A stretch of 64,000 bases of DNA from Polaromonas sp. C04 (GTDB lineage: Bacteria > Pseudomonadota > Gammaproteobacteria > Burkholderiales > Burkholderiaceae_C), in NCBI RefSeq assembly GCF_002002705.1, contig NZ_MUNS01000027.1:62001-126000 (forward strand). The letters run 5' to 3'. The translations under genes and the position numbers were made by a program. The notes under the pieces are model-generated. The model was not told the DNA's origin and made no database searches. It was given only the letters and a program-made list of their open reading frames with translations. Positions 36,457 through 45,727 of the stretch are shown piece after piece; position 1 is the first letter of the stretch, and every line of letters begins with the position of its first letter.

Positions 36457-37065
36457 ATGTCACAAGAACTTTCTCGCCGTTCGTTTCTTCAGGGTACCGC
36501 GGCTTCGGGTGCAGGCATGGGCATGACGCCGACCGCTTCACCCGTCGATGCGCTGGCGCCGCGGGGCGCTGGCGCGCCGGTGCTCGGACCGGCCGCGGTG
36601 CCGCTCACGCTGACCGTGAACGGTGTGGCGCGCTCGCTTCATGTCGAGCCGCGCACCACACTGGCCGAGGCGCTGCGCGGGCCGCTGGATCTGACGGGCA
36701 CCAAGATTGCCTGCAACCGCGGCGCCTGTTCAGCCTGCACGGTCTGGCTCGACGGCGTCACGGTATGCGCCTGCATGATGCTGGCCGTCGAGGTCGGCGC
36801 GCGCAAGGTCACGACCATCGAAGGCCTCGCGCATGGGGATACGCTGCACCCGGTGCAGGCCGCGTTCATCGAGCATGACGCGATGCAATGCGGATTTTGC
36901 ACACCCGGCATGGTGATGAGCTGCGCAGCGCTGCTGGAGCACACTCCGCGGCCGGGTGTGGACGATGTCATGGCCGCGATCAGCGGCCACCTGTGCCGCT
37001 GCGGCACCTATCCGCACGTGCTCGAGGCGACGCTCGCCGCGGCCGCGTCGAAAGGCAAGGGTTGA
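36457..37065 (+). CDS. paoA: Aldehyde oxidoreductase, 2Fe-2S subunit (PaoA-like, Tat-exported)
   Basis: 202 residues. The N-terminal twin-arginine signal RRSFLQG predicts folded export to the periplasm. The plant-type 2Fe-2S domain has CNRGACSACTVWLDG and a further Cys at VCAC. The second cluster domain has CGFCTPGM and HLCRCGTY. Together with the two next genes it makes a PaoABC/YagTSR-type molybdenum hydroxylase that oxidises aldehydes. If the promoter inference is right the mRNA is almost leaderless. Confidence 0.88.
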   Translation: MSQELSRRSFLQGTAASGAGMGMTPTASPVDALAPRGAGAPVLGPAAVPLTLTVNGVARSLHVEPRTTLAEALRGPLDLTGTKIACNRGACSACTVWLDGVTVCACMMLAVEVGARKVTTIEGLAHGDTLHPVQAAFIEHDAMQCGFCTPGMVMSCAALLEHTPRPGVDDVMAAISGHLCRCGTYPHVLEATLAAAASKGKG

Positions 37066-37069
37066 GCCG

Positions 37070-39421
37070 ATGGCCACCGACACCCGCAGCGAAACCTTTC
37101 CTTGCGGCATCGCCGGCATCGGGCTCTCCGAAGTGGTGCGGCAGTTGCCTGCGAACGAGCCCCCCGCGCTGGCGCCAAACGCGCAACTGCAGGTGATCGG
37201 CAAGCCCGTGCCACGCCAGAACGGGCGCGCGAAGGTTACCGGTGCCACGCGCTACACGGTGGATCTGAAGCTGCCCGGCATGTTGTACGGCCGCATCCTG
37301 CGCTCGGCCTGGCCGCATGCACGCATCCGCAGCGTTGACGTCTCGGCCGCCCAGAAGCTGCCGGGCGTGAGCGGCGTGCTGGTGCTGGTCCACCCCGAGG
37401 ATGCCGCATCGGCCACCGTGCGCTACGTCGGCGCACCGGTGGCGGCGGTGGCCGCCGTGTCGATGGCCGTGGCCGAGGAGGCGCTGCGCCTGATCCGCGT
37501 CGAGGCGCAGCCGCTGCCCTTCGTCACCGACATCGATCAGGCGCTGCTCGCCAGCGCGCAGCCCGTCTTCGACAGCGCCTCGGCGCCGCAGGGAAATGTC
37601 TCGGGCTTTCCGGCGGCGCACGGCCTGCCGCTGGCGGGCAACCTGCGCGGGCCGGCGCTCGCGTCGCGCGGCAACATCACCGAGGGTTTCGCGCAGGCCG
37701 AGATGACCGTGGAGGCCGAGTACCGCACGCAGGTGCAGACGCATTGCTGTATGGAGCCGCACGCCACCGTCGCCGACTGGCGCGCCGACGGCCTGACGGT
37801 CCACCAGTCCACCCAGTTCACGGCGGGCGTGCGGCAGGAACTGGCGGCCACGTTCGGCCTGCCGCTGGCCAGGGTGCGCGTCGTCGTCGACGACATGGGC
37901 GGTGGCTTCGGCAGCAAGTCGCAGTTGGGCAACTATGGCCGCATCGCGGTGATGCTGTCGCGCCAGGCCGGGGCACCCGTGCGCGTGGCCCTCGATCGTC
38001 GCGAAGAGCAGACCGACGCTGGCAACCGCCCCGGCACCTGGCAACAGCTGCGCATCGGCGCCCGGCGCGACGGCACGCTGACGGCCATTTCGCTGCGCAG
38101 CCGCGGCACGGCCGGTGTGACCGTCGGTGCCGGCGTCGGCAACAACGCGCAGTCGATGTACGAGTGCCCGAACTTCGATGGGGCGCAGTACGACGTCTTC
38201 ACCAACGCCGGCCCTGGCTGCGCCATGCGCGGACCGGGCAATACGCCGGGCGCGTGGGGCCTGGAGCAGGCGATCGACGAACTGGCCGGCAAGCTGGGCA
38301 TGGACCCGCTGGTGCTGCGCGACCACATTGATGCCAGTCCGGTGCGGCGCGAGGAGCGCCGGCTTGGAGCCGAACGCATCGGCTGGGCGCGGCATCGGGC
38401 CGCTGGTGCGTCGCGTTCGGGAAGCGGCCCCGTCAAGCGGGGCATGGGCATGGCGCAGTCGATCTGGGGTGCCAATGTGCAGACCAACTCGTCCTGCGAA
38501 GTGCGCCTGCACCGCGATGGCACGGTGGAGCTGCTGTCGAGCGTGCAGGACATCGGCACCGGTATCGGTACCGTGCTCGCGCAGGTGGTGGCCGAGGTGT
38601 TCGGCCTGCGTGCGCAGGATATCCATGTGCGCATCGGCGACACCGAGTTCCCGGCCGGTCCGCCCTCGTACGGTAGCCGGACCACGGCGTCGATCACCCC
38701 TCCTGCGCGCACGGCCGCCTGGCGCGTGCTGCTGGCGCTGCTGGCGGTGGCGGCACCGGCGCTGCAGGCGCGTCCTGAGGATCTGATCGCGCGCGACGGC
38801 CGCATCGTCGTGTGCAGCCAGCCGGCGCGCGGCCTGTCGTTTCGCGAAGCGGCCGCCTTGCTGCGTACCGACCGCATTAGCGAGATTGCTTCGCGCAGCG
38901 ACGACTATGGGGGCTTTCGGCGACGCATCGGCAGCGACGCGGCGCTGGCACAGCAGGACCTGGGTGGCGTGCAGTTCGCCGCAGTGGCGGTGGACACCGA
39001 GACCGGCATCATTCGCGTGGAGCGCGTAGTGGCGGTGCACGACTGCGGCCGGCCGATGAACCCGAAGCTGATCGAAAGCCAGGTGCAGGGCGGTGTGCTG
39101 ATGGGGCTGTCGTATGCGTTGTTCGAGGAGCGCATCCTCGACCGGCACACCGGCCGCATGGTGAACGCAAACCTTGAGCAATACAAGCTGGCGGGTGCGC
39201 GCGAAGTCCCCGCCATCGAGGTCATCCTGCTTGAGAACTACCAGGGGCAGAGCGCGACCGATGCCTATGGCATCGCCGAGCCCGCCAACATCGGCACCGC
39301 GCCGGCCATTGCCAACGCGGTCTGCGATGCGATCGGCGTTCGGCTGCGCTCGCTGCCGATGACGCCGGCGGCGGTGCTCGCCGCGCTGCGCGGTATGCGC
39401 AGCGAAATGGGGCCCGCATGA
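37070..39421 (+). CDS. paoC: Aldehyde oxidoreductase, molybdopterin subunit (PaoC-like)
   Basis: 783-residue xanthine dehydrogenase family large subunit. Motifs: DDMGGGFGSK, GPGNTPGAWGLEQAIDELA, VQDIGTGIGTVLAQ, and near the C-terminus DAYGIAEPANIGTAPA, in which the glutamate matches the catalytic base. It has no signal of its own, as expected if carried out by the Tat signal of the 2Fe-2S subunit. The start at 37070 follows 4 nt after the previous stop. No XdhC-like cofactor insertion gene follows. Confidence 0.88.
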   Translation: MATDTRSETFPCGIAGIGLSEVVRQLPANEPPALAPNAQLQVIGKPVPRQNGRAKVTGATRYTVDLKLPGMLYGRILRSAWPHARIRSVDVSAAQKLPGVSGVLVLVHPEDAASATVRYVGAPVAAVAAVSMAVAEEALRLIRVEAQPLPFVTDIDQALLASAQPVFDSASAPQGNVSGFPAAHGLPLAGNLRGPALASRGNITEGFAQAEMTVEAEYRTQVQTHCCMEPHATVADWRADGLTVHQSTQFTAGVRQELAATFGLPLARVRVVVDDMGGGFGSKSQLGNYGRIAVMLSRQAGAPVRVALDRREEQTDAGNRPGTWQQLRIGARRDGTLTAISLRSRGTAGVTVGAGVGNNAQSMYECPNFDGAQYDVFTNAGPGCAMRGPGNTPGAWGLEQAIDELAGKLGMDPLVLRDHIDASPVRREERRLGAERIGWARHRAAGASRSGSGPVKRGMGMAQSIWGANVQTNSSCEVRLHRDGTVELLSSVQDIGTGIGTVLAQVVAEVFGLRAQDIHVRIGDTEFPAGPPSYGSRTTASITPPARTAAWRVLLALLAVAAPALQARPEDLIARDGRIVVCSQPARGLSFREAAALLRTDRISEIASRSDDYGGFRRRIGSDAALAQQDLGGVQFAAVAVDTETGIIRVERVVAVHDCGRPMNPKLIESQVQGGVLMGLSYALFEERILDRHTGRMVNANLEQYKLAGAREVPAIEVILLENYQGQSATDAYGIAEPANIGTAPAIANAVCDAIGVRLRSLPMTPAAVLAALRGMRSEMGPA

Positions 39422-40458
39422 ACACCTTCGCCTGGATACCTGTGCGCACGATCGGCGAGGCCGCCGCCCTGGCATCAAACACGGTGGCCGACGCGATGTG
39501 CGTGGCGCCCACCGATCCCGGCAATGCCATGCGCAGCGTGGTCAAGGCCGGGGGCATCGACCTGCTCGATCTCATGAAGGAGCAAATGCTGTCTGCGGCG
39601 ACGCTGGTCAGCCTGACGGCGATTCCCGGGCTGGCGCGAATCGAGGAACAGGCCGATGGCGGCTTGTGCGTGGGCGCGATGGCCACGCTGGCCGACCTGG
39701 CCGCACACCCGCTCGTGCGGCGCCGCTGGCCCGCGCTCGCCAACGCCGTCGGCGGATCGGCCAGTCCGCAGATCCGGCATGTCGCGACTCTGGGCGGCAA
39801 CCTGCTGCAGCGGCCCCGTTGCTGGTATTTCCGCGCCGCCGAGTTCCACTGCTTGCGCAAGGGCGGTGGCCATTGCTTTGCCCTCGACGGGGAGAACGCC
39901 TACCACGCGATCTTCGACAACCGCAGTTGCGCGATCGTCCATCCGTCCACGGCCGCCACGGTGCTGGTGGCGCTGGGCGCGAGGGTCGAACTGGCCAATG
40001 CCGGGGCGGGCGTGCGCCGGGTCCTGCTGGAAGACTTCTTTGTCCCGCCCGGACGCGACCTTCAGCGCGAGAATGACCTGCAGCCCCACGAGATCATGAC
40101 CACCGTCGTGCTGCCGGCGCTACCACCCGGCGTGCGCATGGCGCACCTGAAACTCAGCCAGAAGGAGTCGTTCGACTGGCCACTGGCAGACGTCGCCGTC
40201 GTGCTCGACGTCGGCGCCGACGGCATTTGCCGCCGGGCCTCGATTGTGCTGGGTGCTGCGGCGCCCGTGCCGCACCGCGCCAAAACGGCCGAAGCCGCGC
40301 TCGCGGGCCGGCGCATCACCGACGCGACGGCCCGCGACGCGGCCCGGGCGGCCCTGGAAGGGGCCACGCCGCTGACGCAAAATACCTACAAGCTCGCCCT
40401 GTTCGAGACGCTTGTGCGCCGCACGGTCCTGCAGGCCATGGACCTGGAGAAAAAATGA
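39418..40458 (+). CDS. paoB: Aldehyde oxidoreductase, FAD / 4Fe-4S subunit (PaoB-like)
   Basis: 346 residues with FAD_binding_5 (about 1-225) and CO-dehydrogenase flavoprotein C-terminal domain. The stretch after GGNLLQRPRCWYFR has four cysteines (RPRC, FHC, GHC, RSC), the insertion that holds a [4Fe-4S] cluster in E. coli PaoB and is absent from most xanthine dehydrogenases. This supports the PaoABC assignment. The 4-nt overlaps at both ends show translational coupling. Confidence 0.87.
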   Translation: MNTFAWIPVRTIGEAAALASNTVADAMCVAPTDPGNAMRSVVKAGGIDLLDLMKEQMLSAATLVSLTAIPGLARIEEQADGGLCVGAMATLADLAAHPLVRRRWPALANAVGGSASPQIRHVATLGGNLLQRPRCWYFRAAEFHCLRKGGGHCFALDGENAYHAIFDNRSCAIVHPSTAATVLVALGARVELANAGAGVRRVLLEDFFVPPGRDLQRENDLQPHEIMTTVVLPALPPGVRMAHLKLSQKESFDWPLADVAVVLDVGADGICRRASIVLGAAAPVPHRAKTAEAALAGRRITDATARDAARAALEGATPLTQNTYKLALFETLVRRTVLQAMDLEKK

Positions 40459-40523
40459 TGATACGACGCCAGATCAATGCGGGAGTCCTCGCGGGCGCCG
40501 CACTCGCCGCTGTGATCAGATAA
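40455..40523 (+). pseudogene. 22-codon stub of a fourth gene after paoB
   Basis: An ATG overlapping the paoB stop (ATGA) begins MMIRRQINAGVLAGAALAAV, which has twin arginines and a hydrophobic run like the start of an exported protein, and then stops at TAA. The stop lies inside the 3' end of the oppositely oriented permease gene. I read it as the 5' remnant of a gene cut off by a rearrangement. Confidence 0.45.
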
Positions 40524-41310
40524 TCAGCCGCGGGTACATCCAGCCGCCGATCCACACCAACATGGCGAGCCCAGCGGCGAGCACGCCGAAGTCCATGCCG
40601 AGGCCGAGCGTCGTGGCGCCCCCCACCAGCATCAGCGAACGCAGGCCGTCGACGACGTAGCTCAGCGGGTTGGCATGCGCCACGACCTTCAGCCACGGCG
40701 GCATGATTTCGGTCGGGTAGATCGCGTTGCTGGCGAAGAACAGCGGCATGGTCAGCACCTGCCCAATGCCCATGAAGCGCTCGCGCGTCTTGACGATGCA
40801 GGCGATGATCAGCGAGAAAGTCGAGAACAGCGCCGCGCCCAGCAGGACCAGCGCCACGACGCCCAGCAGCGCCTGCAGCCTCCAGACCAGCGGCACGCCG
40901 AGCGCTACTGCCACGCCATACACGATGACCGCCTGAGTCAAGGCTCTCACGCCCGAGGCCAGCGCCTTGCCGAGCACCAGCGCCGTGCGCGGCGTCGGGC
41001 TGGCAAGGAATTTGTGCACGATGCCCAGGTCGCGCTCCCAAATCACCGAGATGCCATTGAAGATGGCGACGAACAGCACGCTTTGCGCCAGGATGCCTGG
41101 CACCAGAAAGGCCATGTAGTCGACGCCACCGGTGGGGATGGCGTGCGCCCGCGCGAACACCTGGCCGAACACCAGCAGCCACAGCATGGGCTGGATCGCC
41201 CGCGTCAACAGCTCGGTCGGGTCGTGGCGCAGCTTGCGCATGTCCATTCCCGTGATGGCGGCCACCTTGGCGACATAGCGCAAGCCGCGTACGGAAAAGT
41301 TCGGCGCCAT
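40516..41310 (-). CDS. ABC-2 type transporter permease
   Basis: 264 residues, about six membrane segments, ending in the ABC-2 pattern with PLFFASNAIYPTEIMPPWLKVVAHANPLSYVVDGLR. It resembles DrrB/NodJ-type exporters. The start at 41310 (MAPNFSVRGL) is chosen because the upstream frame is the antisense of the ATPase gene. It forms an exporter with the ATPase encoded just upstream; substrate unknown. Confidence 0.9.
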   Translation of the reverse strand: MAPNFSVRGLRYVAKVAAITGMDMRKLRHDPTELLTRAIQPMLWLLVFGQVFARAHAIPTGGVDYMAFLVPGILAQSVLFVAIFNGISVIWERDLGIVHKFLASPTPRTALVLGKALASGVRALTQAVIVYGVAVALGVPLVWRLQALLGVVALVLLGAALFSTFSLIIACIVKTRERFMGIGQVLTMPLFFASNAIYPTEIMPPWLKVVAHANPLSYVVDGLRSLMLVGGATTLGLGMDFGVLAAGLAMLVWIGGWMYPRLII

Positions 41311-41326
41311 CGTGTTTCCCGCCTGT

Positions 41327-42193
41327 TCAGGCCAGCCGCTGGCTGGCCTGCCGCGCATGGGAGGTCTCGCCATAGGCCCCGGCAGCCTCGGCCGACTCGC
41401 CGGTGTAGTGCGCAAACAGTTCGTCGAGCGTCGCAGTGGGCTGGCCACTGGCTGCACGCAGCTCGGCCAGGGAGCCGCAGGCCACCAGTCTGCCTGCCCG
41501 CAGGATGCCAAAGCGCGAGCACAGCGCCTGCGCCTCTTCCATGTAATGGGTGGTCATGAAGATCGTGGTCTCGTACTTCCCCCGAAGCTCGCGGATATGC
41601 GCCCACACCGTGTCGCGAGCCACTGGATCGAGCCCGACGGTCGGCTCGTCGAGAAACAGCAGCCGCGGCCGGTGCAACATGGACTGCGCGATCTCCAGGC
41701 GGCGGATCATGCCGCCCGAGTAGGTGGCGACCAGCCGCCCGGCGGCGTCCTGCAGGTCCATGAAGGCCAGCGCTTCGGCGATGCGCCCGGCCCGTTCGGC
41801 GCGCGGGATGTCGTACAGGCTTGCGAACACGAACAGGTTCTCGTAGCCGGTCAGCTCGCCGTCGGCCGACAGCGCCTGCGGCACGTAGCCGATCGAGGCG
41901 CGCACCGAGGTCGCCTCGCTGACGACATCCAGTCCTTCGACGCGTGCGATGCCCGAGCTTGGCGGCAGCAGCGTTGTCAGCATCTTGATCAGCGTGCTCT
42001 TGCCGGCGCCGTTTCTTCCAAGCAGGCCGAAAACTTCGCCTTCGGCCACCGTCAGGTCGAGGTGGTCCACCACCACGTGGTCGCCGAAGCGGCGTGTCAA
42101 TGCCTGCGTCTGCAGCGCCAACGGCGCGGCAGCCACACTGTCGCTGCCGGACAGGATCAGGTTGGCCACGGGGATTCCCGGGGGCGGCGTCAA
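41327..42193 (-). CDS. ABC transporter ATP-binding protein (DrrA-like)
   Basis: 288 residues. Walker A GRNGAGKS, Q-loop YVPQALS, signature YSGGMIRR, Walker B LLFLDEPTVGLDP and H-loop TTHYMEEA are all intact. The C-terminal extension is typical of daunorubicin-type exporters. It overlaps the previous gene by 4 nt (ATGA) and lies 16 nt before the permease, so three genes form one operon. Confidence 0.93.
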   Translation of the reverse strand: MTPPPGIPVANLILSGSDSVAAAPLALQTQALTRRFGDHVVVDHLDLTVAEGEVFGLLGRNGAGKSTLIKMLTTLLPPSSGIARVEGLDVVSEATSVRASIGYVPQALSADGELTGYENLFVFASLYDIPRAERAGRIAEALAFMDLQDAAGRLVATYSGGMIRRLEIAQSMLHRPRLLFLDEPTVGLDPVARDTVWAHIRELRGKYETTIFMTTHYMEEAQALCSRFGILRAGRLVACGSLAELRAASGQPTATLDELFAHYTGESAEAAGAYGETSHARQASQRLA

Positions 42194-42564
42194 CGCCCGG
42201 TCACGAGGCCGGCTGCCGCTTGCTGCTGTCGCTGCCGGGCCAGTGCCACCAACTGGCCCTGGGTCGGATGATCCACGGTTTCCCAGCCGGTGATCCGGGG
42301 CGCCAGCGCGGGACGGTGTTTGCCGACATAGTGGCGGAAGTCCGCCTGCGCCGTGTGCGACCCGGTCACCAGGATCGACGCGATGCCGGCCAGCGCATCG
42401 CAGACCTCGCCGAAGAATTCATGCCCGGTACGCACCTCGCTGCCGTGTTGGCGCGTGTCATGGGAGACGGCCTGAAGCTTGCGGGCTTCTACCTGATCGG
42501 CATCGAACTGGATGATCTGGGCGTTGTGATGGTCCAGCCAGACCACGGCATGTAAAAAAGGCAT
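42190..42564 (-). CDS. Conserved hypothetical ('translational machinery'/eRF1-domain-like) protein
   Basis: 124-residue soluble protein starting MPFLHAVVWLDHHNAQIIQF, with SILVTGSHTAQADFRHYV in the middle. Proteins of this kind in Burkholderiales stress loci are often labelled translational machinery protein because of a faint likeness to the third domain of archaeal release factor; the function is unknown. The start at 42564 has GGAG 8 nt upstream. First gene of the ABC operon, behind an FNR-type box. Confidence 0.65.
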   Translation of the reverse strand: MPFLHAVVWLDHHNAQIIQFDADQVEARKLQAVSHDTRQHGSEVRTGHEFFGEVCDALAGIASILVTGSHTAQADFRHYVGKHRPALAPRITGWETVDHPTQGQLVALARQRQQQAAAGLVTGR

Positions 42565-42664
42565 GAAATAACTCCAGCGGTGGCGCATGGCCCGGCCGCG
42601 TTGGTTTATAGGGATGACTGCTCTGACACGTTGATCACTTTAAAGCACGACGATGCGCATGGAC

Positions 42665-42678
42665 TTGACGCAGCGCAA
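42665..42678. promoter_or_regulatory. FNR-type box upstream of the ABC exporter operon
   Basis: TTGAC-GCAG-CGCAA, the same 14-mer as at 30054. TAAAGT on the minus strand (42637-42642) is a possible -10 at the right distance for the leftward operon. Confidence 0.5.
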
Positions 42679-42689
42679 GGTCGGTGCCG

Positions 42690-45257
42690 TCAGGCACGCC
42701 TGGAGTTTTTGTGCGTTGTCATGCGAGCGTAGAAAAATCGCTTGGCCCCTTCGACCAGCACCAGGTAGGCCAGCACCATGCCGGCCAGCCAGGCGAAGAA
42801 AATAGCGGGTGGCGGCTCGAAATGGAACAGCGGGCCCAGCGGCGTGAAGGGCAGCAGCAGGGCCAGAGCCACGACGGCCAGCGAGGCCGCCGTCAGCACC
42901 GCGCTGGGCCGGCTGGCCCATGGCCTGCCGCGGGTGCGGATAACGAAGATCACCAGCACCTGGGTCACCAGCGACTCGATGAACCAGCCGGTATGGAACA
43001 GGGCCTCATCCGCGTGCAGCACCCGCAGCAGGATCCAGAAGGTCAATGCGTCGAAGGCCGAACTGATCAGGCCGAACAGCCACATATAGCGCTGGATGAA
43101 GCCCATATCCAGCGTGCGCGGGCGGCGCAGGTCGCTGGCATCGACCCGGTCCAGGGGAATGGCAGCCTCCGACAGGTCGTACAGCACGTTGTTGAGCAGG
43201 ATCTGCGTGGGCAACATCGGCAGGAAGGGCAGGAACACCGAGGCGCCCGCCATGCTCAGCATGTTTCCGAAGTTGGAACTGGTTCCCATCATGATGTACT
43301 TCATCACGTTGCCGAAGGTGCGCCGGCCTTCGAGCACGCCCTCATGCAGCACCGCGAGGTCGTGGTCGAGCATCACCATGTCGGCCACCTCGCGCGCCAC
43401 GTCGACCGCAGAGTCCACCGTGAGGCCGACGTCGGCCGAGCGCAGCGGCGGCGCGTCGTTGATGCCGTCGCCCAGGTAGCCGACCACATAGCCACGCGCC
43501 TTGAGCGCGAGCACGATGCGGTTCTTCTGGGCCGGGTTGACACGACAGAAGAGGGTAGTGTGGCCAACCCGCGCACGCAGCGCAGCCTCGTCCATATGCG
43601 CGATCTCCTGGCCGGTCAGCACACCCTTGACTGGCAGTTTCAGCAGCGTGCACAGGTGCTGGGTCACGAGTTCGCTGTCGCCGCTGACGATCTTCACGGC
43701 CACGCCGCTTTTCGCCAGTGCGGCCAGCGCGGCACTGGCGCCGACCTTGGGCGGATCGATGAAGGCGGCAAAGCCCGCGAACACCAGGTCGCTCTCGTCG
43801 CGCACGTCGGCATGCAGGTGATCCGCGGGCACCTCGCGCCAGGCGACACCGAGCACGCGCAGGCCCTCCCGCTCCAGGCCGTGGCAACGTTCGCGCAGAC
43901 CTTCCCGCGCGGCCGTATCCAGCGGTACCATCGAGCGCCCTTCGTCCTGCTCGCGGCGGCTGCACAGCGCGAGCACATCCTCGGGCGCGCCTTTGACCAC
44001 CAGCCAGCGCGCATCGCCGCGATCGACCAGCACCGAGACGCGCCGGCGCTCGAAGTCGAAGGGCACCTCGTCGATCTTCTGCCAGGCCGAAATGTCCACT
44101 GGGCGCGCCAGGATGGCCTCGTCGAGCGGGCTGCGCAGACCGCTTTCGAAGACGCTGTTGAGATAGGCCAGCATCAGCACGCGGGGTGTGTCGCGTCCAT
44201 CCACATCCATGCAGCGCGCGAGGCTGATTTTTGCCTCGGTCAGCGTGCCGGTCTTGTCGGTGCACAGCACGTCCATCGCGCCGAGGTTCTGGATCGACGC
44301 CAGGCGCTTGACGATCACGCGGCGCTTGGCCATGCGCATCGCGCCGCGCGACAGCGTGACTGAGACCACCATCGGCAGCAGCTCCGGCGTCAGGCCGACC
44401 GCGAGCGCGATGGCGAACAGGAAGGAGTCCAGCAGCGGCCGGTGCAGCACCAGGTTGACCAGCATGACGAACAGGACCAGCAGCAGCGTGATGCGCATCA
44501 GCAGCATGCCGAAGCGGTGCATGCCGATTTCGAAGGCGGTGGGTGGCGGCTCGGCCTGAATGCTGTGCGCCACTTCGCCCAGCGCGGTTGCCCCCCCGGT
44601 AGCCATGACCTGCATCCGGGCGCTGCCGCTGACCACCGTGCTGCCCATGAAGGCCGCGTTGAGGGCCTGCTGCAGCTCCGTGGCGCCAGGTTCGAGCAGC
44701 CCTGGCCGCTTCTCGACCGGGTAGGACTCGCCGGTGAGCAGACCCTGGTTGACGAAGAAGTCGCGCGCCTCGAGCAGCCGGCCGTCGGCCGGGACACGGT
44801 CGCCGGCGGACAGCAGCACCAGATCGCCCGGCACGAGCTCGTCCACCGGGACCTCTTGCGTATGGGTATCGCGTAGCACGCTGGCGCGCAGCGCCACCGA
44901 TTCGCGCAGCTTTTGCGCGGCGAGGTTGGCGCGATGCTCTTGCACGAAATCCAGCGCCACGCTCAAAAGCACTATCAACAGGATGATCGTGAAGTTGGTC
45001 AGATCGCCGGTCAGGGCCGAGACCGCGCTGGCGGCCAGCAGAATAAGCACCAGTGGATTGCGAAAGCGCGCCAGGAACTGCAGCAGCAGCGCCTGGCGCT
45101 TGCGCGCCTCGAAGCTGTTCGGACCGAAGCGCGCGAGCGCCTGCTGCGCCTCGGCCTGCGACAGGCCCGCGTTCCTGGTTGGCGCTGCTTCCAGCCACCA
45201 GGGCTGGGCTGGGCCGGCAGGAGCAGCGGGTGTATTCATCAGGCGCGCAGTACGCAT
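42690..45257 (-). CDS. mgtA: Mg2+-importing P-type ATPase
   Basis: 855-residue P3B-type ATPase of the inner membrane. The phosphorylation motif DKTGTLTE (Asp near residue 334), LTGESYPVEK, and the hinge GDGINDAPPLRSADVG are intact. The transmembrane motif LTPELLPMVVSVTLS and the C-terminal segments follow the MgtA pattern. Starts at 45257 or 45239 (MNTPAAP) are both possible; neither has a clear ribosome binding site. No Mg2+-sensing leader was recognised. A candidate FNR box lies about 180 nt upstream. Confidence 0.93.
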   Translation of the reverse strand: MRTARLMNTPAAPAGPAQPWWLEAAPTRNAGLSQAEAQQALARFGPNSFEARKRQALLLQFLARFRNPLVLILLAASAVSALTGDLTNFTIILLIVLLSVALDFVQEHRANLAAQKLRESVALRASVLRDTHTQEVPVDELVPGDLVLLSAGDRVPADGRLLEARDFFVNQGLLTGESYPVEKRPGLLEPGATELQQALNAAFMGSTVVSGSARMQVMATGGATALGEVAHSIQAEPPPTAFEIGMHRFGMLLMRITLLLVLFVMLVNLVLHRPLLDSFLFAIALAVGLTPELLPMVVSVTLSRGAMRMAKRRVIVKRLASIQNLGAMDVLCTDKTGTLTEAKISLARCMDVDGRDTPRVLMLAYLNSVFESGLRSPLDEAILARPVDISAWQKIDEVPFDFERRRVSVLVDRGDARWLVVKGAPEDVLALCSRREQDEGRSMVPLDTAAREGLRERCHGLEREGLRVLGVAWREVPADHLHADVRDESDLVFAGFAAFIDPPKVGASAALAALAKSGVAVKIVSGDSELVTQHLCTLLKLPVKGVLTGQEIAHMDEAALRARVGHTTLFCRVNPAQKNRIVLALKARGYVVGYLGDGINDAPPLRSADVGLTVDSAVDVAREVADMVMLDHDLAVLHEGVLEGRRTFGNVMKYIMMGTSSNFGNMLSMAGASVFLPFLPMLPTQILLNNVLYDLSEAAIPLDRVDASDLRRPRTLDMGFIQRYMWLFGLISSAFDALTFWILLRVLHADEALFHTGWFIESLVTQVLVIFVIRTRGRPWASRPSAVLTAASLAVVALALLLPFTPLGPLFHFEPPPAIFFAWLAGMVLAYLVLVEGAKRFFYARMTTHKNSRRA

Positions 45258-45570
45258 TTTCGTGAAGGCGCTGCGTGCGCCCCTGCAGGTCGCATTTCTC
45301 CCTCAGGGTCGCAGGCATGCTTCATGTCGTACGCCACGGTGAATTCCTTTCGCACAAAGAAGCGGTCGGAGTTTCATGTTGATGCGGTAGTTGGTTGGGG
45401 ACACAAGACTAGGGGTTTACAGGCGGCGATCACTTGCGTGAGATCAAGTATTCGCGTTATCTCTGCGTGCCGGATCGACTTCGCCGGGATTGATATGGCG
45501 CAAGGCAATGCGATACGGGCTGGCTTAAGGTCACCCTCACCATTCCTATTCCCATGCCCAAAGGGCTTTT
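45258..45570. other. 313-bp interval between mgtA and usp remnant
   Basis: Divergent promoter region holding the FNR-type box at 45434-45447. No reading frame of note and no evident RNA structure. Confidence 0.5.
45434..45447. promoter_or_regulatory. FNR-type box between mgtA and usp remnant
   Basis: TTGCG-TGAG-ATCAA; the right half is consensus, the left is the weaker TTGCG variant. -10 matches on either side are poor. It may have served the now broken usp gene. Confidence 0.45.
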
Positions 45571-45727
45571 ATGCAGACACCCGGGTCAATCTTGCTCCAG
45601 TTAGACAGTTCGACACGGACCGCGGAGCGCATCAAGGTGGCCCGTCAACTCGCAGATGACTTGGATGCCGAGTGCGACGAGCATCATTTTTCAGTCCATG
45701 ACGCTACCGGTACTGATGTCGCACTGA
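45571..45727 (+). pseudogene. usp remnant with large internal deletion
   Basis: The first 36 codons (ILLQLDSSTRTAERIKVARQ...) match the N-terminus of a tandem UspA protein such as that at 23781. From 45692 the sequence, read in the +1 frame, is QSMTLPVLMSH then stop, matching the very C-terminus SMTLPVLMVH of that protein. About 230 codons between them are gone and the join is out of frame. The open frame itself runs on to 45762 but is not a functional Usp. Confidence 0.75.

Noticed and set aside
36980-39478. 832-codon open frame opposite the molybdopterin subunit
   Set aside because: Shadow frame rich in Arg/His/Gln with no domain; the sense strand has clear molybdenum hydroxylase motifs.
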